Virus record (IMG/VR): IMGVR_UViG_3300032325_000432
Span: 1-64,000 of that record
DNA from: a virus
Strand: one strand, 5' to 3'
Length of the DNA stretch: 64,000 bases
In this document: positions 48,823 through 58,099 of the stretch, piece by piece
Layout of the letters: each line of letters opens with the position of its first letter
Numbering within the stretch: the first letter of the stretch is position 1
The notes under the pieces: model-generated
What the model was told of the DNA's origin: nothing
Databases searched by the model: none
The model's input: the letters and a program-made list of their open reading frames with translations, nothing else
Program-made: the position numbers and the translations under genes

Positions 48823-49679
48823 AAAAATATTTTAATACCAGCTTTCAAAATGAAGCTCCGTTGTTTGAACACACTCTACCCATATGGTCAACATATGATA
48901 TAGATAAATTTGTTTTCTTTGATGACCATTCAAATGATGGCGGGGCAGAAACTATATATCGAATCCTTGGAAAAGATAGAGCTACAGTTCTCAATAAGCC
49001 AGATTTAGAATACGATGACTCTCATTGTGTTGGTAGACAGATGATGTTGGATCTTAGCAGAAAAGATAGTGCCGATTTTGTGTTTTGTTTGGATGCTGAT
49101 GAATTATTGTCTAGTAATCTTAAAACGAACATGAATGATATCATTGGTTCATCTTTACAAAATAATACTAATATTTATATGTATTGGTTCAATCATATTA
49201 ACTACTCATTAAAACAAACAAGATGTGACGGATACTACAATAATTGTTTTCATCCTTTTATAATACCCACAAAACATAGTGGTAATTTTATAAAGACATC
49301 AAAAGAGCATCATAGTTTCTGGAGAACTCCAGATATTTATTTGGCTAATTCTGTAGCGACCAAAGACTTTGGCATAGTACATCTACAGATGATTAATACT
49401 AATTATTATATTCATAAACAACTATGGTATAAACATTATGAACATATTAAATATGGATTCAACGAAGAACAAATCAATAGCAGATACGACAACAATATTA
49501 ACTATCTAAACTTTGAATTTTTTGAAACTCCATCAGATGTTATTAACGATATTGAATTTGACTTTAGTATTTTTGATAAGCTTATAGACCATAAAGGATA
49601 TAGAGAATATATCCGTAAACACTTTAATCCTAAGCTAGTTACCTTCGGACAATCTTATATAGAAAATTCTTTATCATGA
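48819..49679 (+). CDS. Glycosyltransferase (GT2/GT92-like)
   Basis: 286 aa. VFFDDHSNDGGAETIYRIL, then FVFCLDADELL with the DAD metal motif and a later HxHxxW-like part. A family 2/92 layout. Overlaps both neighbours by 4 bases. Confidence 0.75.
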   Translation: MKKYFNTSFQNEAPLFEHTLPIWSTYDIDKFVFFDDHSNDGGAETIYRILGKDRATVLNKPDLEYDDSHCVGRQMMLDLSRKDSADFVFCLDADELLSSNLKTNMNDIIGSSLQNNTNIYMYWFNHINYSLKQTRCDGYYNNCFHPFIIPTKHSGNFIKTSKEHHSFWRTPDIYLANSVATKDFGIVHLQMINTNYYIHKQLWYKHYEHIKYGFNEEQINSRYDNNINYLNFEFFETPSDVINDIEFDFSIFDKLIDHKGYREYIRKHFNPKLVTFGQSYIENSLS

Positions 49680-50350
49680 ACAGCATTTTTGTATTTTGGA
49701 CAGGAGACAATCCTATGTCCATGAATAGATTAGTTAATTTAAAAAAACTTCAAACCGTATCAGGGTGCAATATCGTTCTAGTAACCAAGGAAAATCTTCC
49801 TGACTTTGTACTTCCATCCGATCCATTGCCAGAAGCATACCAGTACCTTTCTGCAACTCATAAATCAGACTTTTTAAGACCTTACTTTATGCACTACTAC
49901 GGAGGTGGCTACTCCGACATAAAACAAACAATGGGATCTTGGAGTACAGGATTTGATGCTATTCAGAATAGCACAACTCTTCTTTGCGGATATCCAGAAT
50001 TTAGCTATCATCAAATTGCCCATGTGTCATACAAGAAATATTGGAATATCATGGTAGGATGCGGAGCATTTATAAGCAAGGCTAATACTCCACTTACAAA
50101 AGAGTGGTACCTGTCGGCTAAAAATTTGATAGTCAGTAAAACATCTATGCTCAAAAGATTCCCAGCATCACACCCACAAGAATGCTCTGAAGGCAATGGC
50201 TACGAAGGATGCCAGCCACACGGAGTTAGATCCAATTATCCAATCGAATGGAATGAGATTATGGGTAGAATTTTTCATCCATTAGTATTTAAATATAGAA
50301 ATTTTGTATCCAGAACAGTTCCACAACCAGTAATATATAACTATAGATAA
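49676..50350 (+). CDS. Glycosyltransferase (GT32-like)
   Basis: 224 aa. ATHKSDFLRPYFMHYYGG followed by GYSDIK is the OCH1/GT32 DXD region. GCGAFISKANTP fits the acceptor half. Overlaps its upstream neighbour by 4 bases. Confidence 0.8.
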   Translation: MNSIFVFWTGDNPMSMNRLVNLKKLQTVSGCNIVLVTKENLPDFVLPSDPLPEAYQYLSATHKSDFLRPYFMHYYGGGYSDIKQTMGSWSTGFDAIQNSTTLLCGYPEFSYHQIAHVSYKKYWNIMVGCGAFISKANTPLTKEWYLSAKNLIVSKTSMLKRFPASHPQECSEGNGYEGCQPHGVRSNYPIEWNEIMGRIFHPLVFKYRNFVSRTVPQPVIYNYR

Positions 50351-50379
50351 AACATCTCTTAATAAGGACTTCAATTTTT

Positions 50380-51111
50380 ATGACTATACAATACAAGTGT
50401 TCTTCTTTTTGTTCTTATTATAAAGGAGAAAAGTTTGTACAAGGATACATACATGACATGTTACGTCAAACCCTATTTGATGAAATAGAATTTATTTTTC
50501 TGGACTGTAACTCACCAGAAAATGAAAAAGCTCACATCATACCATTAGCTGAAAAATATCCAAATGTCAAATATCATAAATTAGACGAAGATCCAGGCTT
50601 ATATGCTGGCTGGAATCGCGCTATTAGTTTGTGTAGTTCTTCCATTATAGGGAATTGGAACATTGATGACAGGAAAAATATACAGAGCTTTGACATACTA
50701 CTTAAAGCTTTTGAAAGAGAACCAGATCTGGACATGGTCTATGGCATAACATACATGTCATATGAAGCTAATGAAAAATATGAAGACAACGACTATACTC
50801 AAATATATGCTGCTCTACCACACACCAATAGAAACTTATTAATGCACAACTCTCCACACTGTATGCCAATGTGGAAAAAGAGTATACACGACCGATTCGG
50901 GTTTTTTGATGACAAATACCTAAGTGCCGCTGATGGAGATATGTGGTTGCGTATCGCACAGGGTGGTGCTAAAATAAAGATGGTGAACCATCCGGTTGGG
51001 CTTTATTACCACAATCCCACGGGAAGATCATCAAATCCAGAAACTTTACAAAAAATGGTCGATGAAGTAATGAAGATGAGAAGTAAATATTCACATATGA
51101 TTGGAGAATAG
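50380..51111 (+). CDS. Glycosyltransferase family 2
   Basis: 243 aa. FCSYYKGEKFVQGYIHDML, then LDCNSPENE and GPG-like WNIDDR for the metal site, and YLSAADGDMWLRIAQGG, which is the second family 2 block. A family 2 enzyme that makes or transfers a simple sugar. Confidence 0.82.
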   Translation: MTIQYKCSSFCSYYKGEKFVQGYIHDMLRQTLFDEIEFIFLDCNSPENEKAHIIPLAEKYPNVKYHKLDEDPGLYAGWNRAISLCSSSIIGNWNIDDRKNIQSFDILLKAFEREPDLDMVYGITYMSYEANEKYEDNDYTQIYAALPHTNRNLLMHNSPHCMPMWKKSIHDRFGFFDDKYLSAADGDMWLRIAQGGAKIKMVNHPVGLYYHNPTGRSSNPETLQKMVDEVMKMRSKYSHMIGE

Positions 51112-51112
51112 T

Positions 51113-51250
51113 ATGAATTATACAATTCTGTTTTTCTTGATTCTTGGAGTTATCATTGGAGTTATTAAAGACATTATGGATCCTGGTGAGGGGGTTCCTC
51201 ATTCAGATAATATGTTTACTTTTATGTGTAAAGACAAATACAAAAATTAG
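51113..51250 (+). CDS. Small membrane protein, 45 aa
   Basis: ATG 51113, one base after the previous stop. A hydrophobic helix (residues 4-18) and a polar end. Not recognised. Confidence 0.5.
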   Translation: MNYTILFFLILGVIIGVIKDIMDPGEGVPHSDNMFTFMCKDKYKN

Positions 51251-51258
51251 GAGATCCA

Positions 51259-51813
51259 GTGCTGAATCGTTTGAGCAAACAAAGAGTATACCTAGCAGGA
51301 GCTATGGATAGAGTAGCTGATCGTGGGGCTACATGGAGAGATAATATTACTCCATTTTTAGAAGAAATGGACGTTATAGTTTTCAATCCTATTACTAAGC
51401 CAACAACTACAGGAATGGAAGACCACGATTCTCATATCATAAAAACAAAACTCAAGCAAAAAGAAAGATACGATGAGCTATCAGAAATGATGAAAGTTAT
51501 ACGTCGTGTTGATTTAAGACTTGTAGACATTAGCGATTTTTTGATAGTTAATCTCAATTTAGACATACATCCATGCGGAACATATGAAGAAATTTTTTGG
51601 GCTAACAGACAGAAAAAGCCGATTATAATCCATATGGAGCAAGGTAAGATAAACGCACCAGATTGGCTATTCGGCACGGTTCCTCATCAGACTATTTTTT
51701 CTTCTTGGGATGATATCAAAGCTTATCTATTACATATTAACACATCAGAAAATATAGATACTTATAAAAGATGGTATTTTTTTAACATAGACTCTTCTAC
51801 TAATAAAAAATAA
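51259..51813 (+). CDS. Nucleoside 2-deoxyribosyltransferase-like (DUF4406 type)
   Basis: GTG 51259 behind TAGGAG. VYLAGAMDRVADRGATWRD and a later VNLNLDIHPCGTYEEIFWA. The GAM and PCGTYEE motifs suit the DUF4406/deoxyribosyltransferase superfamily, enzymes that move or cut deoxyribose from bases. It could support altered nucleotide pools. Confidence 0.72.
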   Translation: MLNRLSKQRVYLAGAMDRVADRGATWRDNITPFLEEMDVIVFNPITKPTTTGMEDHDSHIIKTKLKQKERYDELSEMMKVIRRVDLRLVDISDFLIVNLNLDIHPCGTYEEIFWANRQKKPIIIHMEQGKINAPDWLFGTVPHQTIFSSWDDIKAYLLHINTSENIDTYKRWYFFNIDSSTNKK

Positions 51814-52577
51814 TGAATACAGTCACACACAATTTTATCAATGATTTAAATACGGTGATCGCTGTACCCAATGACCATCCACTATATTCCACATTTATAG
51901 ATAGAGTCTACAGTGAGCCTTATTTTAGAAAAATACATTCTTACTTTTTTTCCAAAGATATGATTGATGGCAATGTTTTTGATGCTGGATGTTGGATTGG
52001 AGATAATTCCATACCTTGGTCTAAAATGACACAAAATCTAATCTATGCAATAGATCCCTCTCCACGAAACTGCTCCTTTGTTAAACTATTAGCAGAGATT
52101 AATAATGTATCAAACATATCCATACATAGTTTCGGATTAAGCAGACATGACACTAAGCTCTCTACGAACTACGACATAGATCATGCACCTTTTGTATATG
52201 GTACAGAAGGAGCTAATACTATTGATGCTGTTGCTATAGATAGTATGGCGGAAAAGTCATTGATAGAAAATTTATCATGTATCCACTTAGATGTAGAGGG
52301 GATGGAGTCCGAAGTTATACTAGGCGGTATGTCAACTATCAATAAATACAATCCTATTATTAGCTTTGAACAACATATTGAAACAGATAATTATCAAGAT
52401 ATTAATGAGATGCTCTCTAAAAATAATTATCAAACATTCATGATTAATGAAGCACTATACGGATGTAGGCACGATTGTCGTAATTTTATTGCTATTCCGA
52501 AGAGACTCTTTAGAGACAGTCTTATAGAAGACATAAACACTTTTTGCGAAACCAGTCATATACTACTAAGTATATAA
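51813..52577 (+). CDS. FkbM-type methyltransferase
   Basis: 254 aa. NVFDAGCWIGDNSIP is the SAM loop and CIHLDVEGMESEVILGG is the FkbM signature. FkbM enzymes methylate sugars and polyketides, which suits the glycosylation context. Shares its first base with the previous gene's stop. Confidence 0.85.
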   Translation: MNTVTHNFINDLNTVIAVPNDHPLYSTFIDRVYSEPYFRKIHSYFFSKDMIDGNVFDAGCWIGDNSIPWSKMTQNLIYAIDPSPRNCSFVKLLAEINNVSNISIHSFGLSRHDTKLSTNYDIDHAPFVYGTEGANTIDAVAIDSMAEKSLIENLSCIHLDVEGMESEVILGGMSTINKYNPIISFEQHIETDNYQDINEMLSKNNYQTFMINEALYGCRHDCRNFIAIPKRLFRDSLIEDINTFCETSHILLSI

Positions 52578-52581
52578 TACT

Positions 52582-52785
52582 ATGCCCAAATATTACATTA
52601 AGTCTGGACAGATTAAATATATAGTAGATTGCAACGACGAAAAATCAGCCATACTGTCAGCTCTTTATCACTATAAGGGCAAAGGATTATTAACTGGTCC
52701 TAAGATATGTGTTAGTGAAAAAGGATTTGAAAGCTTTAAAGACTGGAACTGTTACGACACTGATGACTACCTCAAGGAAGTTTAG
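52582..52785 (+). CDS. Small conserved phage protein, 67 aa
   Basis: PKYYIKSGQIKYIVDCNDEKSAI opening is a short alpha/beta pattern found in many phages. Function unknown. Confidence 0.62.
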   Translation: MPKYYIKSGQIKYIVDCNDEKSAILSALYHYKGKGLLTGPKICVSEKGFESFKDWNCYDTDDYLKEV

Positions 52786-52790
52786 ATATT

Positions 52791-53939
52791 ATGCAAAAAA
52801 TTATTGATGAACAAAAATTAGACTTTAACGATGTACTAATCGTTCCACAGAGATCAACTCTAACAAGTAGATCTGATATACATGTAGATAGAACATTTAA
52901 ATTCTATCATTCTCCAAGAGAGTGGACAGGTATTCCAATAATTTGTGCTAACATGAGTTTCACTTCTTTTAAGATGGGTGATGCTATCAGTCAACATAAA
53001 ATGATAGCCTGTTTACATAAATATCATACAGCAGAACAACTGATGAATTATTTTTATTCAAGTAATAACCATGATTATGTTTGGATATCAATAGGATATA
53101 AAAAATCAGATATAAATAATCTGCTAGAGTTTAAGAATAAAACTAATATACAACCAAATATCTGTATAGATGTACCAAACGGACACATGGACGTATTTGT
53201 TAAATACTGTAAAAAAGTTAGAGATAATTTTCCAGATTCAATTATTATGGCTGGTAACGCGACTAATACTTCCTCAACCCAAGAATTGTTGATTTATGGA
53301 GGTGTAGATATAGTTAAGGTTGGCATAGGAGGAGGATCTGCTTGTACTACCAGATTTTTAACTGGATGCGGAGTTCCACAGCTATCTTGCTGTTTAGAAA
53401 ATAGCTATGTAGCACACGGCCTACAAAGTGGAGAAAAAAAATTAGGCTTAGTCTGTTCTGACGGAGGACACAAAACAGTTGGAGATGTCTGTAAAGCTTT
53501 ATGTGCTGGTTCAGATTTTGTTATGTTGGGAGGATATTTTGCTGGTTCTGATGAATGCGAAGGAGAATGGAAGTATGAAAAGTCTCCTTCTAATGCAAAT
53601 ACTAATATAGATAAATATAAAGAAGATCTAAAATCTATGTGTAATCAGTCAAATATCGTTGATAGCAAAAAAAGTCAATTCACATATTATGGAATGAGCA
53701 CACATCATGCTCAAGAAATTTATGAAGAGCAAATTAAAAATTACAGAGCTTCTGAAGGCACAAAAATAACCGTTCCATATAAGGGCTCAGTAGAGTGCGT
53801 GATTCAAGAACTGCTTGGAGGAATTAGATCCTGTTGTTGCTATATCGGAGCAAGATCTATTAAGCACATGTCCAGATGCGGCCAGTTTTGCAAAGTTAGT
53901 AGTGTACATTCCAATAAAAATCCAATCTTAGGTGTCTAA
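52791..53939 (+). CDS. guaC: GMP reductase (IMPDH/GMPR family)
   Basis: 382 aa. LDFNDVLIVPQRSTLTSR is the IMPDH/GMPR start; VKVGIGGGSACTTRFLTG holds the active-site Cys (C185) and phosphate loop; SDGGHKTVGDVCKAL and FVMLGGYFAGSDE follow. No CBS insert, so it is GuaC-like rather than IMP dehydrogenase. It converts GMP to IMP using NADPH. A C-terminal CxxC-rich region (SCCCYIG) is unusual. Its role in a phage may be purine salvage or feeding a modified base pathway. Confidence 0.88.
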   Translation: MQKIIDEQKLDFNDVLIVPQRSTLTSRSDIHVDRTFKFYHSPREWTGIPIICANMSFTSFKMGDAISQHKMIACLHKYHTAEQLMNYFYSSNNHDYVWISIGYKKSDINNLLEFKNKTNIQPNICIDVPNGHMDVFVKYCKKVRDNFPDSIIMAGNATNTSSTQELLIYGGVDIVKVGIGGGSACTTRFLTGCGVPQLSCCLENSYVAHGLQSGEKKLGLVCSDGGHKTVGDVCKALCAGSDFVMLGGYFAGSDECEGEWKYEKSPSNANTNIDKYKEDLKSMCNQSNIVDSKKSQFTYYGMSTHHAQEIYEEQIKNYRASEGTKITVPYKGSVECVIQELLGGIRSCCCYIGARSIKHMSRCGQFCKVSSVHSNKNPILGV

Positions 53940-55001
53940 ATGTCTATAAATTTATATGCGGCTATCAACACAACAGGATACGGAATAGCATCTTTAAATA
54001 TGCTCAAAGCCCTTTCCGAAGAGGGTGTGGATATTAAATATTTTCCTATTAGTAATCCTTCGGTAACAAATCAAACAGACTATGATACAATATTAAATAT
54101 TCTAAACAATAGCCTAGATTTCGATCCAGATGCTCCGTGCTTAAAAATATGGCACCAGTTTGATCTAGCATCCAGAATAGGCAGAGGCAAATATTATGCA
54201 TATCCATTTTTTGAATTAGATACAATGAATGATATGGAGAAAAAGCACCTGTCTGTTCCAGACGAACTTATTGTCTCTAGTGACTGGGCTAAAAACGTAT
54301 TAGAAGATAATGGTATTAGACAAAAAATAAACATAGCACCACTAGGTGTGAACAGAGAGATCTTTAACGAAAATGTAAAAATTGAGAATTCTTCTGACAA
54401 ATACATATTTCTAACAGTTGGTAAATGGGAAGTTAGAAAATGCCACGATATCCTGCCAAAACTTTTTAAGTTAGCTTTTCCAACAGAACAAGATGTAGAG
54501 CTTTGGATTGTCGCATCTGAACAAACCTCTTACTCGTCTGCGGAAGATATAAAAAAATGGAAGTCTTTATATGCAGATGATGCAAGATTCAGAGTAATAC
54601 CCGGAGTGGACACCCAAGAAGAGCTTGCTCAAATAATACAACAAAGTAGTTGTGGAATTTATATAGCAAGAGCAGAAGGATGGAATTTAGAATTGTTAGA
54701 AACTATGTCTATGAATAAACCGGCCATAACAACCTTTTATTCGGCACATACAGAATTTTGTAACCCAAATAATGCTTACTTAGTAGATATATCAGAACTG
54801 GAAAAAGCATATGATGGAAAAGCTTTTACTGGCCAAGGTAGATGGGCAAAAATAGGCCAACAACAAGTAGAACAAACTATAGAACATATGAGATATGTAT
54901 ATAAAAATAGGATTAATACCAACCCATCCGGAGTAGAAACAGCAAAAACCTTCTCTTGGCAGAATACTGCTAAGGCCCTGTCTGGGTGTATAATTAATTA
55001 G
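53940..55001 (+). CDS. Glycosyltransferase family 4
   Basis: 353 aa. TTGYGIASLNMLKAL opening, FLTVGKWEVRKCHDIL for the second domain and EGWNLELLETMSMNKP, the family 4 E-x7-E motif. A retaining GT-B enzyme. Last glycan gene, starting directly after guaC. Confidence 0.85.
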   Translation: MSINLYAAINTTGYGIASLNMLKALSEEGVDIKYFPISNPSVTNQTDYDTILNILNNSLDFDPDAPCLKIWHQFDLASRIGRGKYYAYPFFELDTMNDMEKKHLSVPDELIVSSDWAKNVLEDNGIRQKINIAPLGVNREIFNENVKIENSSDKYIFLTVGKWEVRKCHDILPKLFKLAFPTEQDVELWIVASEQTSYSSAEDIKKWKSLYADDARFRVIPGVDTQEELAQIIQQSSCGIYIARAEGWNLELLETMSMNKPAITTFYSAHTEFCNPNNAYLVDISELEKAYDGKAFTGQGRWAKIGQQQVEQTIEHMRYVYKNRINTNPSGVETAKTFSWQNTAKALSGCIIN

Positions 55002-55025
55002 ACTTTACCCAGGAGATACTATATA

Positions 55026-55538
55026 ATGCCAATACCATCACCAAAAGATAATGAAAAAAATCAGGACTTTATAGGTCGTTGCATGAGTGACGAATCCATG
55101 AAGAAAGAATATCCAGATTCTTCTCAAAGAGTAGCAGTTTGCTTAGGACAGACTAAGAAAAATTCAAAGTCTTTACTTCAAGAAGTACATGATAGTCTTT
55201 TGGCTTCTAATTGTTCTTGGGACGATGAATGGAACGAATTTGTTTGGGAAGTAGAGGCTGATCTTATTTATGAAGAAGATGAGAAAACACTAGCCGCTGA
55301 ACATAGTGGTAGAAAAGTTACACTTAATAAACCCTTTAGAACTCCTGATGGTCCTAAAAAATTTGCTGTTTATGTAAAGAACGGAAGCGGAAAAGTTGTT
55401 ATTGTAAGGTTTGGTGACCCCAATATGAAAATCAAAAAGAGTATTCCAGAAAGAAGAAAAAGCTTTAGAGCTAGACATAACTGTGATAATCCAGGTCCGA
55501 AATGGAAAAGTCGATATTGGGCCTGTAAGAGTTGGTAA
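55026..55538 (+). CDS. Phage protein of virion region, 170 aa
   Basis: The N-terminus DFIGRCMSDESMKKEYPD with QRVAVCLGQ, and the C-terminus FRARHNCDNPGPKWKSRYW, are patterns I associate with phage structural or prohead-region proteins. The middle has CSWDDEWNEFVW, reminiscent of the WDDES family above. Function not proven. Confidence 0.55.
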   Translation: MPIPSPKDNEKNQDFIGRCMSDESMKKEYPDSSQRVAVCLGQTKKNSKSLLQEVHDSLLASNCSWDDEWNEFVWEVEADLIYEEDEKTLAAEHSGRKVTLNKPFRTPDGPKKFAVYVKNGSGKVVIVRFGDPNMKIKKSIPERRKSFRARHNCDNPGPKWKSRYWACKSW

Positions 55539-55563
55539 ACTATTTTATAAAAAGGATACTGTG

Positions 55564-56172
55564 ATGAAGTCTATAGAAGATTTGATTAAAGATCAAGATA
55601 ATCCACAATTAGAACAAGTTTCTGCTGCTGATAGTCCAACAACAGAAGAACAAAAAGAAGCACCAGAGACAACACAAGAAACTACAGAGGCTGAAAATCC
55701 AAGCATCTATTCATCTAATGAAGTTATAGACTTACTTAAGAAGTCTCTTAATATTCATTGGCAACAAACTATCTCGCTAACAGCACAGGCTGTTCACTTT
55801 AACAGATGGGGTTATACAAAATTAGCCGCACTACTGAAACAAGACGCAGAAGAAGAACATCAACATGCAATGGAAAACATCAAAAGACTAGAATTTTTTG
55901 ATGCAGACTATCAGCCTATGATTGTATCTCCACCGTCATGGACACGTCATGATATGATTAGTATTATCCAATATAATCTAAATTCTGTGCGAGAAGCTGC
56001 TGCTGCCGAAAAACAAGCAATAACAGCATCTAGATTAGTGGGAGACGAACTAACTGCTAACTCTATGATACCCCTACTTGAGGGGAGCGAAAACGGAATT
56101 CGTCTTTATGAGGGATATCTTAAAATGATAGAGCAGATGGGCTTAGATAATTTCCTTAGCTTATACGCATAA
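55564..56172 (+). CDS. Ferritin-like protein with disordered N-terminus
   Basis: ATG 55564 (an earlier 55483 frame overlaps the previous gene). The first 65 residues are rich in Glu, Gln and Thr and probably unstructured. Then NIHWQQTISLTAQAVHFNRWG, DAEEEHQHAMENIKRLEFF and later helices fit a bacterioferritin/ferritin-like four-helix bundle with ExxH. Iron binding is possible; one site may be missing. Why a phage carries it is unclear. Confidence 0.7.
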   Translation: MKSIEDLIKDQDNPQLEQVSAADSPTTEEQKEAPETTQETTEAENPSIYSSNEVIDLLKKSLNIHWQQTISLTAQAVHFNRWGYTKLAALLKQDAEEEHQHAMENIKRLEFFDADYQPMIVSPPSWTRHDMISIIQYNLNSVREAAAAEKQAITASRLVGDELTANSMIPLLEGSENGIRLYEGYLKMIEQMGLDNFLSLYA

Positions 56173-56175
56173 ATA

Positions 56176-56814
56176 ATGAAACATATAAACGATATAGTCT
56201 ATACTAATTACAAATTAGAATATCCTGTTGCTGATATTGCGAATGACCTAGATTGGAAAACTATCCTTTCTCGTCCCCCTCTAAACGATAGTAATACGAC
56301 CATATCAGAGCTAGAAGATATTTCTAAATATACGCTTCGTCTTTCTGAAGCCAATAAAATTTTGGTATACAATATAGATGATAATCCTAACTTTTTACTA
56401 TATCCTTTTTTAGAAAAAAATAACATCAAGTTTTCATTTGATTACTTTAGATCAATATACAGGATAATACGGCCAATACTACTCAACATTAAATATTTTT
56501 ACAATAGACCAAGACCCTATGATCTAGGTCCAGTGTTCGACATCCCTATAAAGGTATTACACACAGAAACCCATCACACGCCAGCATATCCGTCTGGTCA
56601 TACGGTGTATACCTCTTTGGCTTGCGATATTATTAAAAAGCAGTACGATGACAGTAAAATACATAGAGAATTAGATAATATCGTACAAACTACTGCGGAA
56701 TGTAGAATGATGCAGGGTGTTCACTACTACTCGGATAATCAAGCTTCAATAAAACTGACAAATCTTATATACAATCACCTATACAACAAGATGGAATCAA
56801 ATTATTATGGATAG
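56176..56814 (+). CDS. PAP2-family phosphatase
   Basis: 212 aa. KYFYNRPRP, PAYPSGHT and CRMMQGVHYYSDNQ are the three PAP2 blocks (K-x6-RP, PSGH, R-x5-H-x3-D). Not membrane-rich, so it is a soluble acid phosphatase-like version. It may remove phosphate from a lipid or sugar. Overlaps the next gene by 8 bases. Confidence 0.82.
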   Translation: MKHINDIVYTNYKLEYPVADIANDLDWKTILSRPPLNDSNTTISELEDISKYTLRLSEANKILVYNIDDNPNFLLYPFLEKNNIKFSFDYFRSIYRIIRPILLNIKYFYNRPRPYDLGPVFDIPIKVLHTETHHTPAYPSGHTVYTSLACDIIKKQYDDSKIHRELDNIVQTTAECRMMQGVHYYSDNQASIKLTNLIYNHLYNKMESNYYG

Positions 56815-57469
56815 AATATTTTCTCTACTAAATGAAATCAAGTCAGTAGTCGCTGGAATGTCTCTAAAAGTAGGAGACAAAGTAAAGAATATCAATACCG
56901 AATGTGCCCATTATGGCAGCGAGGGTTATGTACAGGATATTGAACCTCTACCAAACGATATGGGATACGTTGTGTCTTACAGAACAACAAACTCTGGCAA
57001 AACATGGGAACAAAATCAGATCCTGAGAAAGACTAAGGATCAACTAGCACCATATGAAGAAGTTAAAGAACAATCCTCCTCAACAGAAGATTTTGAGTCC
57101 TACAAGATGGACCTGTATCATATGAGTATGGGATCTTTAAAAGCTATTAAGACTAATGTAGACGAAATACTTAATGGAGCAGAAAGTAGCGATTCTGTTA
57201 GGAAAAACTTGACAGAAACATGGCTACAAGGTAAAATCGCTGTTGTTGACGATCAGTTGCGTTCTATTCACGATTTTGTCATGTATTCAGACCAGCATGA
57301 CGATATTACTGATGCCGGATCCAAACCAGGACTCTGGGAAAACATCAGGAAGAAAAAAGAAAGAGAGGGCGACGACTATAAGCCAGCAAAACGAGGAGAT
57401 GAAGATAGGCCCAATCCAGAACAATGGAAAAAGCTAACGAAAGATAATAAGACCAAGAAGAAGAAATAG
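56807..57469 (+). CDS. Hypothetical protein, 220 aa, basic tail
   Basis: A small N-terminal beta domain (LKVGDKVKNINTECAHYGSE) is followed by a helical middle and a very basic Lys-rich end. The last 35 residues are disordered. Found in the virion region; possibly a scaffold or DNA-binding accessory. Not recognised. Confidence 0.58.
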   Translation: MDRIFSLLNEIKSVVAGMSLKVGDKVKNINTECAHYGSEGYVQDIEPLPNDMGYVVSYRTTNSGKTWEQNQILRKTKDQLAPYEEVKEQSSSTEDFESYKMDLYHMSMGSLKAIKTNVDEILNGAESSDSVRKNLTETWLQGKIAVVDDQLRSIHDFVMYSDQHDDITDAGSKPGLWENIRKKKEREGDDYKPAKRGDEDRPNPEQWKKLTKDNKTKKKK

Positions 57470-57511
57470 TTTACAATTACTTTAATATCTAAAAAGGACT
57501 TAAGGACAATA

Positions 57512-58099
57512 ATGGACAATAAACAGTTTGATTCTCTAGACTCGTATATTTCTCTGGCCAAAAAAACAATTTCTAAATTTGCTCCCAAATTCTATAATAG
57601 TCTCTCTAAGGAGATGCTAATGAATGAAGAAGCTGTCTCTGATGTTGCTACTGCTATTATGTATGCAGATTGGAGATATGATGATACTAGGGTTGGTAAG
57701 ACTGGTATGAAGAAGACCAAGTATTCCTATAGAAATCAATGTGCTATATGGGCAATTAAAACCTATATCACAAATAAATATAGGTCTAATACAAAAGTAC
57801 AGTCTATAAATAGTATCAGAGATGATGAAGAAATATCTCTGGATCTAGCTGACACAAGACAGCAACAGCCACAAGATATCCTAATAGAAAGAGAATTTCA
57901 TAATATACTCAAGCAAAATCTAGAAGAGCTATTAGATAATGAGCTGCTTTCAGAGAAACAAAAACAACAGATTAAAATGTATTATTATGAGGATATGACA
58001 CTTTCTGAGATAGGTAAAAAGTTTAATATATCTAGAGAAGCGGTAAGACAAAATATCAAACGAGGCATCTCGATCATTCAAGCATATGATACAGTCTAG
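57512..58099 (+). CDS. Sigma-70-family factor (region 4) protein
   Basis: 195 aa. SEKQKQQIKMYYYEDMTL followed by SEIGKKFNISREAVRQNI is a classic sigma region 4 helix-turn-helix. Upstream parts have basic and acidic helices that may be region 2. It is a good candidate for the phage's own late sigma factor. Starts after AAGGACTTAAGGACAATA. Confidence 0.82.
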   Translation: MDNKQFDSLDSYISLAKKTISKFAPKFYNSLSKEMLMNEEAVSDVATAIMYADWRYDDTRVGKTGMKKTKYSYRNQCAIWAIKTYITNKYRSNTKVQSINSIRDDEEISLDLADTRQQQPQDILIEREFHNILKQNLEELLDNELLSEKQKQQIKMYYYEDMTLSEIGKKFNISREAVRQNIKRGISIIQAYDTV

